Below are positions 9,100-17,913 of a DNA stretch of 64,000 bases, piece after piece (positions within the stretch are counted from its first letter, which is position 1; each line of letters starts with the position of its first letter). The stretch lies in NCBI GenBank assembly GCA_023418925.1, contig JAEZYS010000003.1, positions 310,001-374,000 on the forward strand, in the 5' to 3' direction. The translations under genes were made by a program, and so were the position numbers. This DNA is from Bacillota bacterium. GTDB taxonomy: Bacteria; Bacillota; Clostridia; Oscillospirales; Ruminococcaceae. The notes under the pieces were generated by a model, which worked only from the letters and a program-made list of their open reading frames with translations, ran no database searches and was not told where the DNA came from.

Positions 9100-9124
9100 T
9101 TACATATATAGCTTTCAAACTGAA

Positions 9125-9155
9125 GCCTGTAAAAACTTACAGGCATATTTTTTTG
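9125..9155 (+). terminator. second hairpin terminator after the LytM gene
   Basis: The stem GCCTGTAA / TTACAGGC is followed by ATATTTTTTT on the plus strand. It crosses over with the minus-strand terminator next to it. Confidence 0.7.
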
Positions 9156-9180
9156 CTTTCAGAAACTTCAGCACAGCTAA

Positions 9181-9290
9181 GGCAATACCGCACAATACGT
9201 TTCTGTCGATTTTCAAAACAGGCTTAGTAAAGTATTTTCGCTGTTTCTCAAATCGTCGAAACGTAGCCTGAGGCTTTGTGCGGTATTGCC
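9181..9290. mobile_element. 110-bp MITE-like element with terminal inverted repeats and CTAA target duplication
   Basis: Both ends read GGCAATACCGCACAA inward. After a 10-base indel the arms stay complementary through TACGTTTC...GATTT...AAACAG. The element has no coding capacity. The bases outside each end are CTAA (9177-9180 and 9291-9294), consistent with a 4-bp target-site duplication. It lies in the 3' end of the histidine kinase gene and supplies that gene's stop codon. The source transposase is not in this window and I do not assign a family. Confidence 0.8.
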
Positions 9291-10186
9291 CTAAAAGACA
9301 GCTCAATTACAAACCCTTCATCAATTGAAGCACTAATAGTTCCGCCTGTTTTTTCAGTCAGCTCCTTTGCTATAGCAAGCCCAAGACCAGTTGAAATCTC
9401 ACTCCTTGCCTTGTCAGCCTTGTAAAACCTGTCAAAGACATGCTCCACATCTATTTTTTCAGCATCCTTGCATTGGTTTTTAAAACAAATTCTGTTCAAT
9501 CCATTTTCAGTAATAAGTGATACTGTAAAACTTTCAGACCCATGTACAAGAACATTTTTAATAATATTACGAAAAATTCTTTTCATTGCAGATTTGCTGC
9601 AAATAGAAATGAAAGAATCATCCGGTATATTTATATCAGGTGTAATTCCTGCGTTCGTAAAATCATCATAAAATCCAAGCAGTGTATCACAAAGAATAGT
9701 ATTTATGCAACATTCTTCACTTTCAAACTCATAGACATCATTCTGCAGTTTTGCAAAAGTGAACAGTTCTTCAAGCATATCGCTTAAGTCTCTTATTCTG
9801 TTTTGTATAATAAGGTCGTAATGTTCTTTTTCTTCTGCATCCTTTGCCTGTTCCAGAAGTTGAAAATATCCGTCAAGAGAAGTCAGCGGAGTGCGGATAT
9901 CATGTGAAAGTCCTGTAATTGTTTCCTTAATGTTCTTGTCTTTCCTGTGATATTTAATCCTGTTCTTACGACAGTCAATCAGAACACCGTTTACAATATC
10001 AGAAAGCTCCCTCATTTCCTTGAATGAGTATGCATTTTCAAGTAAAGCATTGCTTTCATTTTCTAAAACAAATGCCAGACGGCGGCAGATTTTTTTAACC
10101 TGTCGCCTGTAATTAAGTAAAATTCCAATACATATTATTAAAAGCACTGATAGTGTAATAATTACCGCCGTCATAGCACCGCCCAT
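9248..10186 (-). CDS. sensor histidine kinase with MITE-derived C-terminus
   Basis: 312 residues. There is one N-terminal membrane segment (4-25) with almost no sensing domain, which suggests intramembrane sensing. The dimerisation helix carries LSHDIRTPL with H95. The ATPase domain contains RNIIKNVLVHG and STGLGLAIAKELTEKTGG. GAGGG precedes the ATG. The last 14 residues (RAIPHKASGYVSTI) are translated from the inserted MITE, so the native end is replaced. The catalytic domain seems complete before that point (…IELSF). It is the last gene of a response regulator-ABC-permease-kinase unit of the type that senses and expels peptide antibiotics. Confidence 0.9.
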   Translation of the reverse strand: MGGAMTAVIITLSVLLIICIGILLNYRRQVKKICRRLAFVLENESNALLENAYSFKEMRELSDIVNGVLIDCRKNRIKYHRKDKNIKETITGLSHDIRTPLTSLDGYFQLLEQAKDAEEKEHYDLIIQNRIRDLSDMLEELFTFAKLQNDVYEFESEECCINTILCDTLLGFYDDFTNAGITPDINIPDDSFISICSKSAMKRIFRNIIKNVLVHGSESFTVSLITENGLNRICFKNQCKDAEKIDVEHVFDRFYKADKARSEISTGLGLAIAKELTEKTGGTISASIDEGFVIELSFRAIPHKASGYVSTI

Positions 10187-10305
10187 ATTTTAACCCTCTT
10201 TTTATAATGCGAAATAGCAACGTCCTGAAATCTATTAATTAAAGTAGCATTTTATATAGTGAAAAAGCAAAATTATCATAATGGTAACTGTCATAAAAAT
10301 GACTC

Positions 10306-11157
10306 CTATCTGATGTCCTTATTCTTCATAAGAATGACACTGATAATTCCGATGACTACTAAATATGCACCACCGACAACTGCGGCATAGATAAAGCTTA
10401 TATCAGGAGCAAATGAAAGAGAATTCATTTGGAATGTAAGTAATGAATTTTGCAGAGGTTCATTACTGAGCTTAAAGTAACCTTCAATTCCTCTTGCAAT
10501 GAATTCCAGAAGATTTACAGTTGATAAAACTGCAAGTGCCATCGTAATTGCAATATTTTTTGTGAGTAAATAGATAAGATTCACAACCATGCAGAAAATT
10601 CCGGCAAGAATTGACCAAACAGCATAATAGCAGAAATGGTTAAAAAGTTCGGAAGTATCAAAGTGAATATATCCAAGCCATATCATAGAGCCAATAGAAG
10701 CTGAAATTATACCTGTTAGTATTAACAAAATGGAAATTATAACTGATATTATGGACTTAGAAAATACGGTATAAACTCGGAAACCTTTGTAGTTAGCTAA
10801 ATTTTTGATAAAACCCGTACTGATTTCTGCGGAAGCAAAGATCAGAGAAAAAATTGCAGCAAATGTTATAGTACTTAGGTTGTTACTCATTATTTCACCA
10901 AAAAGAAAGAAGTTGCTTAACTTATCTTCTGAATAGAGAGGTTCATCTGAATCCTTTGCCAGTATTTCTACATAATCATCAGAAGCTTCGTCATATACAT
11001 ATGTTGTGCAAGTGTCCTGATTCTCCATGAAATACGCTCTCTCATCGCATTCAAAATAAGCTGAAAGAAAAGTCATTCCAAAAAATATAATTAATGTAAC
11101 AAGCAGTCCTTTACTTCTAAAAAGACGATATAAATCCATTTTTAATGTCTTAAACAT
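10306..11157 (-). CDS. ABC-2 type permease (antimicrobial-peptide/lantibiotic-immunity type)
   Basis: 283 residues from the ATG at 11157, which has AGGGGGCGAAAAG upstream and overlaps the ATPase stop by 8 bp. A longer frame starting at 11205 would lie inside the ATPase gene. There are six predicted membrane segments. The first is followed by a long external loop with an acidic, Tyr-rich stretch (~40-90). The layout resembles the LanE/LanG/BcrB permeases that work with a single ATPase to remove peptides from the membrane. Substrate unknown. Confidence 0.82.
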   Translation of the reverse strand: MFKTLKMDLYRLFRSKGLLVTLIIFFGMTFLSAYFECDERAYFMENQDTCTTYVYDEASDDYVEILAKDSDEPLYSEDKLSNFFLFGEIMSNNLSTITFAAIFSLIFASAEISTGFIKNLANYKGFRVYTVFSKSIISVIISILLILTGIISASIGSMIWLGYIHFDTSELFNHFCYYAVWSILAGIFCMVVNLIYLLTKNIAITMALAVLSTVNLLEFIARGIEGYFKLSNEPLQNSLLTFQMNSLSFAPDISFIYAAVVGGAYLVVIGIISVILMKNKDIR

Positions 11158-12064
11158 TCTTTTCGCCCCCTGTAAGATTGATGAAATAGTCTTCAAGTGA
11201 TTCACTATTGACAGAAACTGAAGTTACATATATATCTGCATGAACAAGGGCCTTGATAATCTCTCCGCTTTCATTCAGGCGTTCGTATACACATATTTCA
11301 GTTTTATCTGTAACCTTGTAGTTCTTAAAACCAAGATTATCAAGAACTGTAATTGCTGATGCAGTGTCTTCAAGTCTGATTTCAATTTTCTCACAGCATT
11401 TTGCAGCAAGTTCTTCTTCTGTAAGTTCCTCAATAAGTGAACCATTGTGAATTATTCCGTATCTTGTAGCAATTCTGGAAAGCTCACCAAGAATATGGCT
11501 TGAAATAAGAATAGTAATATTCTTTTCCTTGTTTAATTTTAAAATCATTTCACGTACTTCTGCAATACCCTGAGGGTCAAGTCCGTTGATAGGTTCGTCA
11601 AGTACAAGAAGATCAGGTTCACTGACCAGCGCCATTGCAACGCCAAGACGCTGCTTCATTCCAAGAGAAAAGTTCTTTACTGTTTTTTTACCTGCGTTTT
11701 CAAGTCCTGCTATTTTAAGCAGATCTTCAATGTAACCCTTACGGTTTATACCGTTGCATAAGCATTTCATTTTTAAATTGTCATATGCAGAAAGAGCAGG
11801 GTATAGCCCTGGGTTTTCAATAAGTGTTCCGACTCTTGAAAATAAAGCTGAGTTTCCTTTGGCTTCTTCTCCAAAAAGCTTGATTTCTCCGCTTGTCTGA
11901 AAAGCAAGACCACTTATTATTTTCATAAAAGTTGTTTTACCGGCACCGTTTCTTCCGATAAATCCGTAAATATCTCCCTTATTGATATGCAGGCTTACTT
12001 TGTCAACAGCGTTCTGGGTTTTGTACGTTTTTGTAAGATTGTTTGTACTGAGCAGACATTCCAT
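11150..12064 (-). CDS. ABC transporter ATP-binding protein, BcrA/LanF type
   Basis: 304 residues. Walker A GRNGAGKTT is at 37-45, the signature is NFSLGMKQRL, Walker B is LLVLDEP followed by INGLDPQG, and the switch His is in SSHILGELSR. A C-terminal ~90-residue extension is typical of the BcrA/LanF subfamily. It lies between the response regulator gene (upstream) and the permease (8-bp overlap downstream), so it is the motor of this exporter. Regulation by the adjoining two-component pair is inferred from gene order. Confidence 0.9.
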   Translation of the reverse strand: MECLLSTNNLTKTYKTQNAVDKVSLHINKGDIYGFIGRNGAGKTTFMKIISGLAFQTSGEIKLFGEEAKGNSALFSRVGTLIENPGLYPALSAYDNLKMKCLCNGINRKGYIEDLLKIAGLENAGKKTVKNFSLGMKQRLGVAMALVSEPDLLVLDEPINGLDPQGIAEVREMILKLNKEKNITILISSHILGELSRIATRYGIIHNGSLIEELTEEELAAKCCEKIEIRLEDTASAITVLDNLGFKNYKVTDKTEICVYERLNESGEIIKALVHADIYVTSVSVNSESLEDYFINLTGGEKNV

Positions 12065-12153
12065 ATGTTATTCCTCCCCGTCCTTTATGAGTATAAGTAT
12101 ACGGTACATCTGCTAATATTTCGCCAAAAAAGGTTAAAGAAAGTATAAAGATG

Positions 12154-12828
12154 TTATTTAGCAAGTTTAAATCCGATACCCCAGACAGTTTCAATGTATT
12201 CCTCTTGTGAAAACTCTTTAAGCTTTTTACGGATATTACTTATATGTACATTAATAGTCTTATCTTCACCTATATAATAGTCGTCCCATGCATATTCATA
12301 AATACCTTGTTTGCTGAAAACCTTGTCCGGAAATGACAGAAACAGCTCAAGAATCTTGAATTCCTGCCTCGTAAGGCTAATCTGATTATTGCTGACTGTA
12401 ACAAGATAATGTTCAGTGTCAAGAACAATATCCTTAAATTTAAGAATTTGGTTTTCATTCTGAGCAGGATGTGAGTGCCTTAGCTGTACAGCAACCCTTG
12501 CAAGCAATTCCTTTATTTCAAATGGTTTTGTGATATAATCCTCTGCTCCAAGAGTAAGCATATTTACTTTTGTATCAAGCTCATCCTTTGCTGAAAGAAT
12601 TATTACCGGAGTATTATAGGATTTTTTTATTTTTCTTAGCAGCACGTCGCCGCTCATTCCAGGGAGCATCAGGTCAAGAATAATAAGCGAATATGAACCG
12701 CTTTCAATACGAATTTCTGCTTCTGTTCCTGAAAAAGCCTGAACGCATGAATAACCGTTTTTATTCAATGCTGCTGCAATGAGATTATTTATATCATTGT
12801 TGTCTTCAACTATCAGTATTTTGCTCAT
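12154..12828 (-). CDS. OmpR-family response regulator
   Basis: 224 residues from the ATG at 12828, which has GAGGAG 7 bp upstream. An in-frame start at 12846 has none. The receiver domain has ED at 8-9, phospho-acceptor D52 (IILDLMLPG) and the conserved ITKPF lysine near 103. The C-terminal winged helix contains LTRQEFKILELF and the family-typical KTINVHISNIRKKL. It is first in the unit response regulator-ATPase-permease-kinase and is likely its activator, with the kinase at 9248 as partner. Confidence 0.93.
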   Translation of the reverse strand: MSKILIVEDNNDINNLIAAALNKNGYSCVQAFSGTEAEIRIESGSYSLIILDLMLPGMSGDVLLRKIKKSYNTPVIILSAKDELDTKVNMLTLGAEDYITKPFEIKELLARVAVQLRHSHPAQNENQILKFKDIVLDTEHYLVTVSNNQISLTRQEFKILELFLSFPDKVFSKQGIYEYAWDDYYIGEDKTINVHISNIRKKLKEFSQEEYIETVWGIGFKLAK

Positions 12829-13154
12829 TTCAAACTCCTCACACAAATATTACATATGGGAATAAAACTATAAATATAATAACATATTTTTCTTAGCAAA
12901 ACAACTTAGAGTTTATAACGCAAAAAATTACCTATCATATGCAAAATAATATACAAGCCGTGATAATATCAATAAAAGCTGAATAAAATATATCCTGGGA
13001 TTAAAAGAGTATATTGTTAAATAATTAAGGTAATATAATGTAATAAAGCTGTAAGAAAATTGTAAGCAGACTGTAAAAGAAAAATGGTGTACAAACAGTA
13101 AAAAATATGATATAATATAAAATATTTTGTAAGTTTGAAAGAAGGATTTTTATC
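12829..13154. other. divergent intergenic region, response regulator / SGNH gene
   Basis: 326 bp, very A+T-rich. It must hold the promoters of both divergent genes. On the plus strand a TATAAT at 13111-13116 has a weak -35 (TGTACA) at 17 bp. I see no clear direct repeat for response regulator binding and no gene. Confidence 0.5.
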
Positions 13155-13979
13155 ATGAAATATAGGAAAACTTCAGCTGTGCTGTTATGTGCATTCTGCT
13201 TTTTATTGACAGCATGTTCAAAAGTGAACGACAACATTGAAAATGCGAGTTCTGAAGCAGTTCCTGCCGGTGCAACAATTACTCAGTATCAGCCAACAGA
13301 AACTACTGTTACTACTGTGACAACAACTGAAACCACTACTGAAGCAACTACTGTTACAACTTACGCAAGCTATGAAGATATTCCAACTGATTTTGACAAG
13401 ACTTTTTTTGAAAATGACCTTTTCATAGGTGATTCCATCACAACTGGTTTTTCAGGATATGGATATATTTCAGAGGAAAATGTATTTGCAAAAGTTGGAC
13501 TTAACCCTATATCCGTCCTTACAACACCTATAACAACACCTGACGGCGATGTTATGATTAATGATGAAATTGCAGCAAGGTCACCTGAAAGAGTGTATAT
13601 CATGCTTGGATCAAACGGAATAGAGTGGCTTGATAATGATAAAATGCTTTCAAGCCTTGATGAGCTGATCAAGCTTATAAATGATACTGATTCCGATACT
13701 ACAGTAGTAGTTCTTTCCGTTCCGCCTGTAACACAGGAATGTGAGAGTAAATCCGATACTGCTGACTTGAATAAGAAAATCAGCGATTACAATTCAAGCC
13801 TTAGCACATATTGTTCTGAAAAAAATATTGCATATATTGATATCTCAACAATGCTCTGTGATGAAAACGGATACTTTGCTGAACAACTTGCAGAATCTGA
13901 TGGCAGACATTTCAAGGGTGAATCATATAAGTATGTACTTAGCCTTATACAAAGAACATTCGACAGTAATGAGCAGTAA
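13155..13979 (+). CDS. SGNH/GDSL-hydrolase lipoprotein
   Basis: 274 residues. A signal peptide ends in lipobox LLTAC (C21), predicting a lipid-anchored exported protein. A Thr-rich linker follows (~45-70). The hydrolase domain has the nucleophile block FIGDSIT (S94), MLGSNGIEW as the GxxN block, and the catalytic DGRHF near the C-terminus. Such proteins deacylate or acylate extracellular glycans or lipids. The substrate cannot be read from sequence. AGAAGGA precedes the ATG. The stop overlaps the start of queH by 11 bp, so the two are coupled despite having no evident functional link. Confidence 0.85.
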   Translation: MKYRKTSAVLLCAFCFLLTACSKVNDNIENASSEAVPAGATITQYQPTETTVTTVTTTETTTEATTVTTYASYEDIPTDFDKTFFENDLFIGDSITTGFSGYGYISEENVFAKVGLNPISVLTTPITTPDGDVMINDEIAARSPERVYIMLGSNGIEWLDNDKMLSSLDELIKLINDTDSDTTVVVLSVPPVTQECESKSDTADLNKKISDYNSSLSTYCSEKNIAYIDISTMLCDENGYFAEQLAESDGRHFKGESYKYVLSLIQRTFDSNEQ

Positions 13980-14604
13980 GATTAATTATCAGTTTGAACT
14001 TGAAAAAATTCTTGCAGGAATTGATAAAGAAAATCCACCGTCACTACTCCTGCATAGCTGTTGCGCTCCATGTTCAAGTTATGTTTTAAAGTATTTGTCG
14101 GAATATTTTAAAATTACTCTGCTTTATTATAATCCGAATATTTCCCCGGAAAGTGAATACATTAAACGGATAAATGAGCAACAAAGGCTTATAAATGAAA
14201 TGCCTTTAAAGAATAAGGTAAAGTTTATAGGTGCTGAATATACGCCAGACGTTTTTAGCATTGCAGTCAAAGGCTTTGAAAACGAACCGGAGGGTGGGGA
14301 AAGATGTTTTATCTGCTATAAACTGCGTCTTGAAGAGGCGGCTAATGCAGCTATAAGGGAAAACTGCGATTACTTTACTACAACTTTGTCAATAAGCCCG
14401 TATAAGAATGCTGAAAATCTTAATTCTATCGGTGAGGAACTTGGCGAGAAATATGGTATAAAGCATCTGCCATGTGACTTCAAAAAGAAGAATGGTTATC
14501 GTGAAAGTATTGCTTTATCAAAGGAATATAATCTTTACAGACAGAATTATTGTGGGTGTATATATTCCAAGGCTGAAATGCTAAGAAAGCAGGAACAGGT
14601 ATAA
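13969..14604 (+). CDS. queH: epoxyqueuosine reductase QueH
   Basis: 211 residues from the ATG at 13969. The open frame extends to 13828, but only inside the SGNH gene. The family-defining cysteines are all present: HSCCAPCSSY (C31, C32, C35), RCFICYKLRL (C113, C116) and NYCGCIYS near the C-terminus. These coordinate an iron-sulfur cluster and a second metal. QueH performs the last step of queuosine synthesis in tRNA, reducing epoxyqueuosine, and replaces QueG in many anaerobes. The 11-bp overlap with the upstream gene implies translational coupling. Confidence 0.92.
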   Translation: MSSKINYQFELEKILAGIDKENPPSLLLHSCCAPCSSYVLKYLSEYFKITLLYYNPNISPESEYIKRINEQQRLINEMPLKNKVKFIGAEYTPDVFSIAVKGFENEPEGGERCFICYKLRLEEAANAAIRENCDYFTTTLSISPYKNAENLNSIGEELGEKYGIKHLPCDFKKKNGYRESIALSKEYNLYRQNYCGCIYSKAEMLRKQEQV

Positions 14605-14605
14605 A

Positions 14606-14640
14606 ATAATGAGCAGAACTTAATTGTTCTGCTCATTTAA
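14606..14640. terminator. shared bidirectional terminator of queH and the DtxR-type gene
   Basis: A perfect 13-bp stem AATGAGCAGAACT-family inverted repeat (ATGAGCAGAAC / GTTCTGCTCAT) has A/T-rich flanks on both sides. The last six codons of the DtxR-type gene are encoded inside the stem. Confidence 0.8.
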
Positions 14641-15003
14641 TTTATCAACAAATATTTTAAGACGCTGATATGTTTCATCGCTGATAATATGTTCAATCCT
14701 GCAAGCATCCTGTTCGGAAGTTCCTTTATCAACACCAAGAACAATATGAAGAAAATTCCTTATAAGAATGTGTCTTTCGTAAACATTCTGTGCTTTTTCG
14801 TAACCTGATTCAGTAAGCTTTATCTGACCGTCTGTTTCAATGGAAATAAAACCGTCAGATTTGAGTATACTCATAGCACGGCTCACAGAAGGCTTTGAAA
14901 AACCGAGTTCAGTTGCAACGTCAATTGAACGCACATATCCCGTTTTCTTTTCCAACAGCAAAATGGTTTCAAGGTAATTTTCACCCGATTCATAAATTGG
15001 CAC
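14620..15003 (-). CDS. DtxR/MntR-family metal-dependent repressor
   Basis: 127 residues, the short MntR-like form without an SH3 domain. The N-terminal winged helix has YLETILLLEKKTGYVRSIDVA and SKPSVSRAM as recognition helix. The dimerisation domain carries metal-ligand candidates E and H in YERHILIRNFL and CRIEHIISDET. The family senses Mn(II) or Fe(II). feoB lies elsewhere in the window, so a regulatory link is possible but not shown. The metal cannot be assigned. Confidence 0.88.
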   Translation of the reverse strand: MPIYESGENYLETILLLEKKTGYVRSIDVATELGFSKPSVSRAMSILKSDGFISIETDGQIKLTESGYEKAQNVYERHILIRNFLHIVLGVDKGTSEQDACRIEHIISDETYQRLKIFVDKLNEQNN

Positions 15004-15080
15004 GATTTCACTTCCTTATCATTATATAATTATAATTATTTCTTTATTTTAGCACATAACACAAAATAATTCAAGTAATA

Positions 15081-15109
15081 TTGACTTACTTTTTACATAA
15101 TGCTATACT
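15081..15109 (+). promoter_or_regulatory. sigma-A promoter of the Nudix gene
   Basis: TTGACT and TATACT are separated by 17 bp and end ~60 bp before the start codon. Confidence 0.7.
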
Positions 15110-15170
15110 GAAAATATTGGATAATAATAAAAATACTATATATTAAATCCGATTTCGGGGGAACGTTATA

Positions 15171-15668
15171 ATGGAGATACTTGACTTATATGACAGACAT
15201 ATGATTAAAACAGATAAAACGGTAATACGCGGAGATAAAGTTCCGGAAGGGATGTTTTATTCAGTTGTGCATATATGGCCAATAAATAAAAACGGGCAAA
15301 TCCTTATTCAGAAAAGATCAGATTCAGTCCGGTGGAATCCGAATATATGGGCATGTACAAGCGGGGCAGTTTCATCAGGTGAAAACTTCTATGAAGCCTG
15401 TCACCGTGAACTTAAAGAAGAGCTTGGAATTAATGCAGATGGCAAAATGCTTTCTATGACTGGAGTTTTCAAAAGACCGACAAATTATTGTTCAGTCTGG
15501 ACTTACAAAACCGATGTAAGCATTTCTGAATTGGTCCTCCAAAAGGAGGAGGTTGCAGATGCAATGTGGGTAACAGTACCCGAGCTTTGCAGAATGATTA
15601 GCATGAAAAGCTTTTATTCTTATCACTACATTGAATATCTTTTCTGGTACCTTACCAATATATTGTAA
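15171..15668 (+). CDS. Nudix hydrolase (IPP-isomerase-like subgroup)
   Basis: 165 residues. The Nudix box begins GAVSSGENFYEA and continues with RELKEELGI, giving the full GX5EX7REUXEEXGU pattern. The N-terminal region (DLYDRH..IRGDKVPEGMFYSVVHIWPINKNG) matches Nudix proteins that are usually annotated as isopentenyl-diphosphate isomerase-like. Substrate prediction within this subgroup is unreliable. The gene is probably monocistronic. Confidence 0.88.
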   Translation: MEILDLYDRHMIKTDKTVIRGDKVPEGMFYSVVHIWPINKNGQILIQKRSDSVRWNPNIWACTSGAVSSGENFYEACHRELKEELGINADGKMLSMTGVFKRPTNYCSVWTYKTDVSISELVLQKEEVADAMWVTVPELCRMISMKSFYSYHYIEYLFWYLTNIL

Positions 15669-15774
15669 TCGCGGTAATTGTATTTGTAGATATATATAAA
15701 TAAATGCTTGTGTTTTATACAATTATGTGGTAATATTATTTTTAGTATTATTATTTGAAAAACGAGGGGTATTT

Positions 15775-17025
15775 TTGAAGTATATAGCGATAGTTGTTCT
15801 CATAATCTTCTCTGCATTTTTCTCGTCTATGGAAACTGCCTTTTCGACTGTAAATAAAATAAGACTTAAACATGAGGCATCAAAAGGGGATAAACGGGCT
15901 AAACAGGCTCTTTCAATAGCTGAGAAATATGACAGGGCTATAACAGCAATACTTATTGGAAATAACATTGTAAATATTATGTCCGCATCACTTGGTACAG
16001 TAATATTTACTGAAATTTTCGGAGCATCAGGTGTAGGTATAGCTACTGCAGTCATGACAGTGCTTGTGTTGACTTTCGGAGAGATTCTTCCAAAATCTTT
16101 AGCAAAAGAAAATGCTGAAAAACTTTGCCTGAATTTTGCTGGATTACTCTCACTAATAATTTTAATTCTTACACCGTTTGTATGGATTTTTTCAAAATTA
16201 AAAATGTTGGTTTCTCTCATGTACAGCAATCAGGACACTTCTCCAAGTGTTACAGAGGACGAGCTTAAATATATCATTGATGAAATTGAAGATCAGGGAG
16301 TCCTTGAAGAACAGGAAAGTGAGCTTGTAAGGTCAGCACTTGATTTTGATGAAATATCTGTTGACCAGATTCTTGTACCGAGAGTTAGAGTCGTCGCAGT
16401 CGAGAGAACTGATAGCCTTGAGCATATCAAGAATATTTTCCTTCAGCAAAGATATTCAAGATTGCCTGTTTATGATAAAACTATTGATAATGTAGTTGGA
16501 ATTGTGCATGAAAAGGATGTTTTCAGTCTTATGATGAAGAAAAATCCTCCTGCTTCAATTAACAGCATTATTCAGAAAGCAATATATATCCTTGACACAA
16601 AGATGATTTCAGAAGCTTTGAAAGAAATGCAGAAAAGCAAAATCCATATGGCAATTGTAAAGGATCAGTACGGCGGAACAAGTGGCATTGTTACACTGGA
16701 AGATATTATAGAAGAGCTTGTCGGCGAGATTTATGACGAAAATGACGAGGTCGAAAATCCTGTTATAATTACAAGTGACGGCGAATATATAATCTCATGT
16801 GAGCTAAGTATCAACGATATGCTTGAGTATCTTGATCTTCCTGAAGGAATCATAGAGAGCGAAAGTAATACAGTCGGTGGTTGGGTAATGGAGCTTTTCG
16901 GTGATATCCCTTCTGAAAATGAAGTTACTGAAAATGAGTTATTTATAATTACTGTCCTGTCCATTCAGGATCAGAGAGTTGCAAAAATAAAGATTAAAAT
17001 AAAGCCTACAACTTCAGAAGAATAA
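15775..17025 (+). CDS. CNNM/CorC-HlyC family transporter
   Basis: 416 residues from TTG at 15775, chosen because GAGGGG is 5 bp upstream. An in-frame GTG at 15727 lacks a site. Domains in order: a DUF21/CNNM membrane domain (~1-180, with SSMETAFSTVNKIRL), a pair of CBS domains (~200-320, with YSRLPVYD and GTSGIVTLEDIIEELVGEI), and a CorC_HlyC domain at the C-terminus (~340-410). Members are linked to Mg2+ or Co2+ efflux and to cytolysin-like annotations. Mg2+ export is the best-supported role. Confidence 0.9.
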   Translation: MKYIAIVVLIIFSAFFSSMETAFSTVNKIRLKHEASKGDKRAKQALSIAEKYDRAITAILIGNNIVNIMSASLGTVIFTEIFGASGVGIATAVMTVLVLTFGEILPKSLAKENAEKLCLNFAGLLSLIILILTPFVWIFSKLKMLVSLMYSNQDTSPSVTEDELKYIIDEIEDQGVLEEQESELVRSALDFDEISVDQILVPRVRVVAVERTDSLEHIKNIFLQQRYSRLPVYDKTIDNVVGIVHEKDVFSLMMKKNPPASINSIIQKAIYILDTKMISEALKEMQKSKIHMAIVKDQYGGTSGIVTLEDIIEELVGEIYDENDEVENPVIITSDGEYIISCELSINDMLEYLDLPEGIIESESNTVGGWVMELFGDIPSENEVTENELFIITVLSIQDQRVAKIKIKIKPTTSEE

Positions 17026-17029
17026 TTTA

Positions 17030-17080
17030 AGCACTTTTACATTAATTCTGTTTTTACAGGTTAAAGTAAAAGTGTTTCTT
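17030..17080 (+). terminator. terminator of the CorC-type gene
   Basis: The arms CACTTTTACaTTAA / TTAAaGTAAAAGTG are followed by TTTCTTTATT. Confidence 0.65.
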
Positions 17081-17085
17081 TATTA

Positions 17086-17114
17086 TTGACATACTATATA
17101 GTGTATGGTATAAT
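17086..17114 (+). promoter_or_regulatory. sigma-A promoter of the AIM24 gene
   Basis: Perfect TTGACA and TATAAT are spaced 17 bp and end 54 bp before the ATG. GGAGGAG lies just upstream of the start. Confidence 0.85.
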
Positions 17115-17168
17115 TTAAGTGCATAAAAATACATAAACTAACATTATTATTAACTGGAGGAGTTTTAT

Positions 17169-17846
17169 ATGCAGTATAAAGTTGAAGGTACACCATTTCC
17201 TGTAGTAGTTTGCAGACTAAATGCAGGTGAAGTAATGTCATGTCAGAAGGGTGCAATGGCATGGATGAGCCCAAATATGCAGATGTCAACTAATGCAGGC
17301 GGCGGAATCGGAAAGATGTTTTCAAGAGCATTTTCAGGAGAATCTATTTTCCAGAACCAGTATTCAGCTCAGGGCGGACCTGGTGAAATTGCTTTTGCAA
17401 CAACTGTTCCTGGTCAGGTACTTCCTGTTCAGGTAACACCACAGAAGCCAATCGTAGCACAGAAAAAAGCTTATCTTGCTTCTGAAACAGGAGTGGAATT
17501 ATCAATATTCTTCCAAAAGAAAGTAGGCGCAGGATTCTTTGGCGGTGAAGGATTTATCATGCAGAAGCTTTCTGGACAGGGTATGGCTTTCCTTGAAATT
17601 GATGGCAGTATTGTAGAGTATGATCTTCAGCCGGGAGAATCAATGATTGTTGATACAGGTTACCTTGCAGCAATGGATGCAACTTGTTCAATAGATATTG
17701 AAACAGTCAGCGGTATAGGAAATGCACTCTTTGGCGGTGAAGGTTTCTTCAATACAAGAGTAACAGGCCCTGGTCATGTATGGCTCCAGACAATGCCTAT
17801 TACTTCAATTGCAGGTGCAATCATTCCTTATATCCCATCAAAATAA
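17169..17846 (+). CDS. AIM24 family (TIGR00266) protein
   Basis: 225 residues, the usual length. It is Gly- and beta-rich throughout, with the characteristic repeats FFGGEGF and LFGGEGFF in its second half and LNAGEVMSCQKGAMAWM near the N-terminus. AIM24 proteins have a double-stranded beta-helix-like fold. The eukaryotic namesake is a mitochondrial inner-membrane protein. The bacterial role is unknown. It is monocistronic with a strong promoter and terminator, which suggests substantial expression. Confidence 0.9.
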   Translation: MQYKVEGTPFPVVVCRLNAGEVMSCQKGAMAWMSPNMQMSTNAGGGIGKMFSRAFSGESIFQNQYSAQGGPGEIAFATTVPGQVLPVQVTPQKPIVAQKKAYLASETGVELSIFFQKKVGAGFFGGEGFIMQKLSGQGMAFLEIDGSIVEYDLQPGESMIVDTGYLAAMDATCSIDIETVSGIGNALFGGEGFFNTRVTGPGHVWLQTMPITSIAGAIIPYIPSK

Positions 17847-17865
17847 GAATAAAAAGTATATACAA

Positions 17866-17899
17866 AGAGCGTTCTGATTACAGAACGCTCCTTTTTTAT
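17866..17899 (+). terminator. terminator of the AIM24 gene
   Basis: The stem GAGCGTTCTG / CAGAACGCTC is followed by CTTTTTTA. Confidence 0.85.
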
Positions 17900-17913
17900 A
17901 ATAATAATTGATA

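Noticed and set aside
9181..9290. The inverted repeat in the kinase gene as an ordinary terminator
   Set aside because: The arms are 110 bp apart end to end, flanked by a 4-bp direct repeat, lack a T-run, and the true terminator lies just beyond.
13828..13968. N-terminal extension of queH
   Set aside because: It lies wholly inside the SGNH gene, and a start with good family fit exists at 13969.
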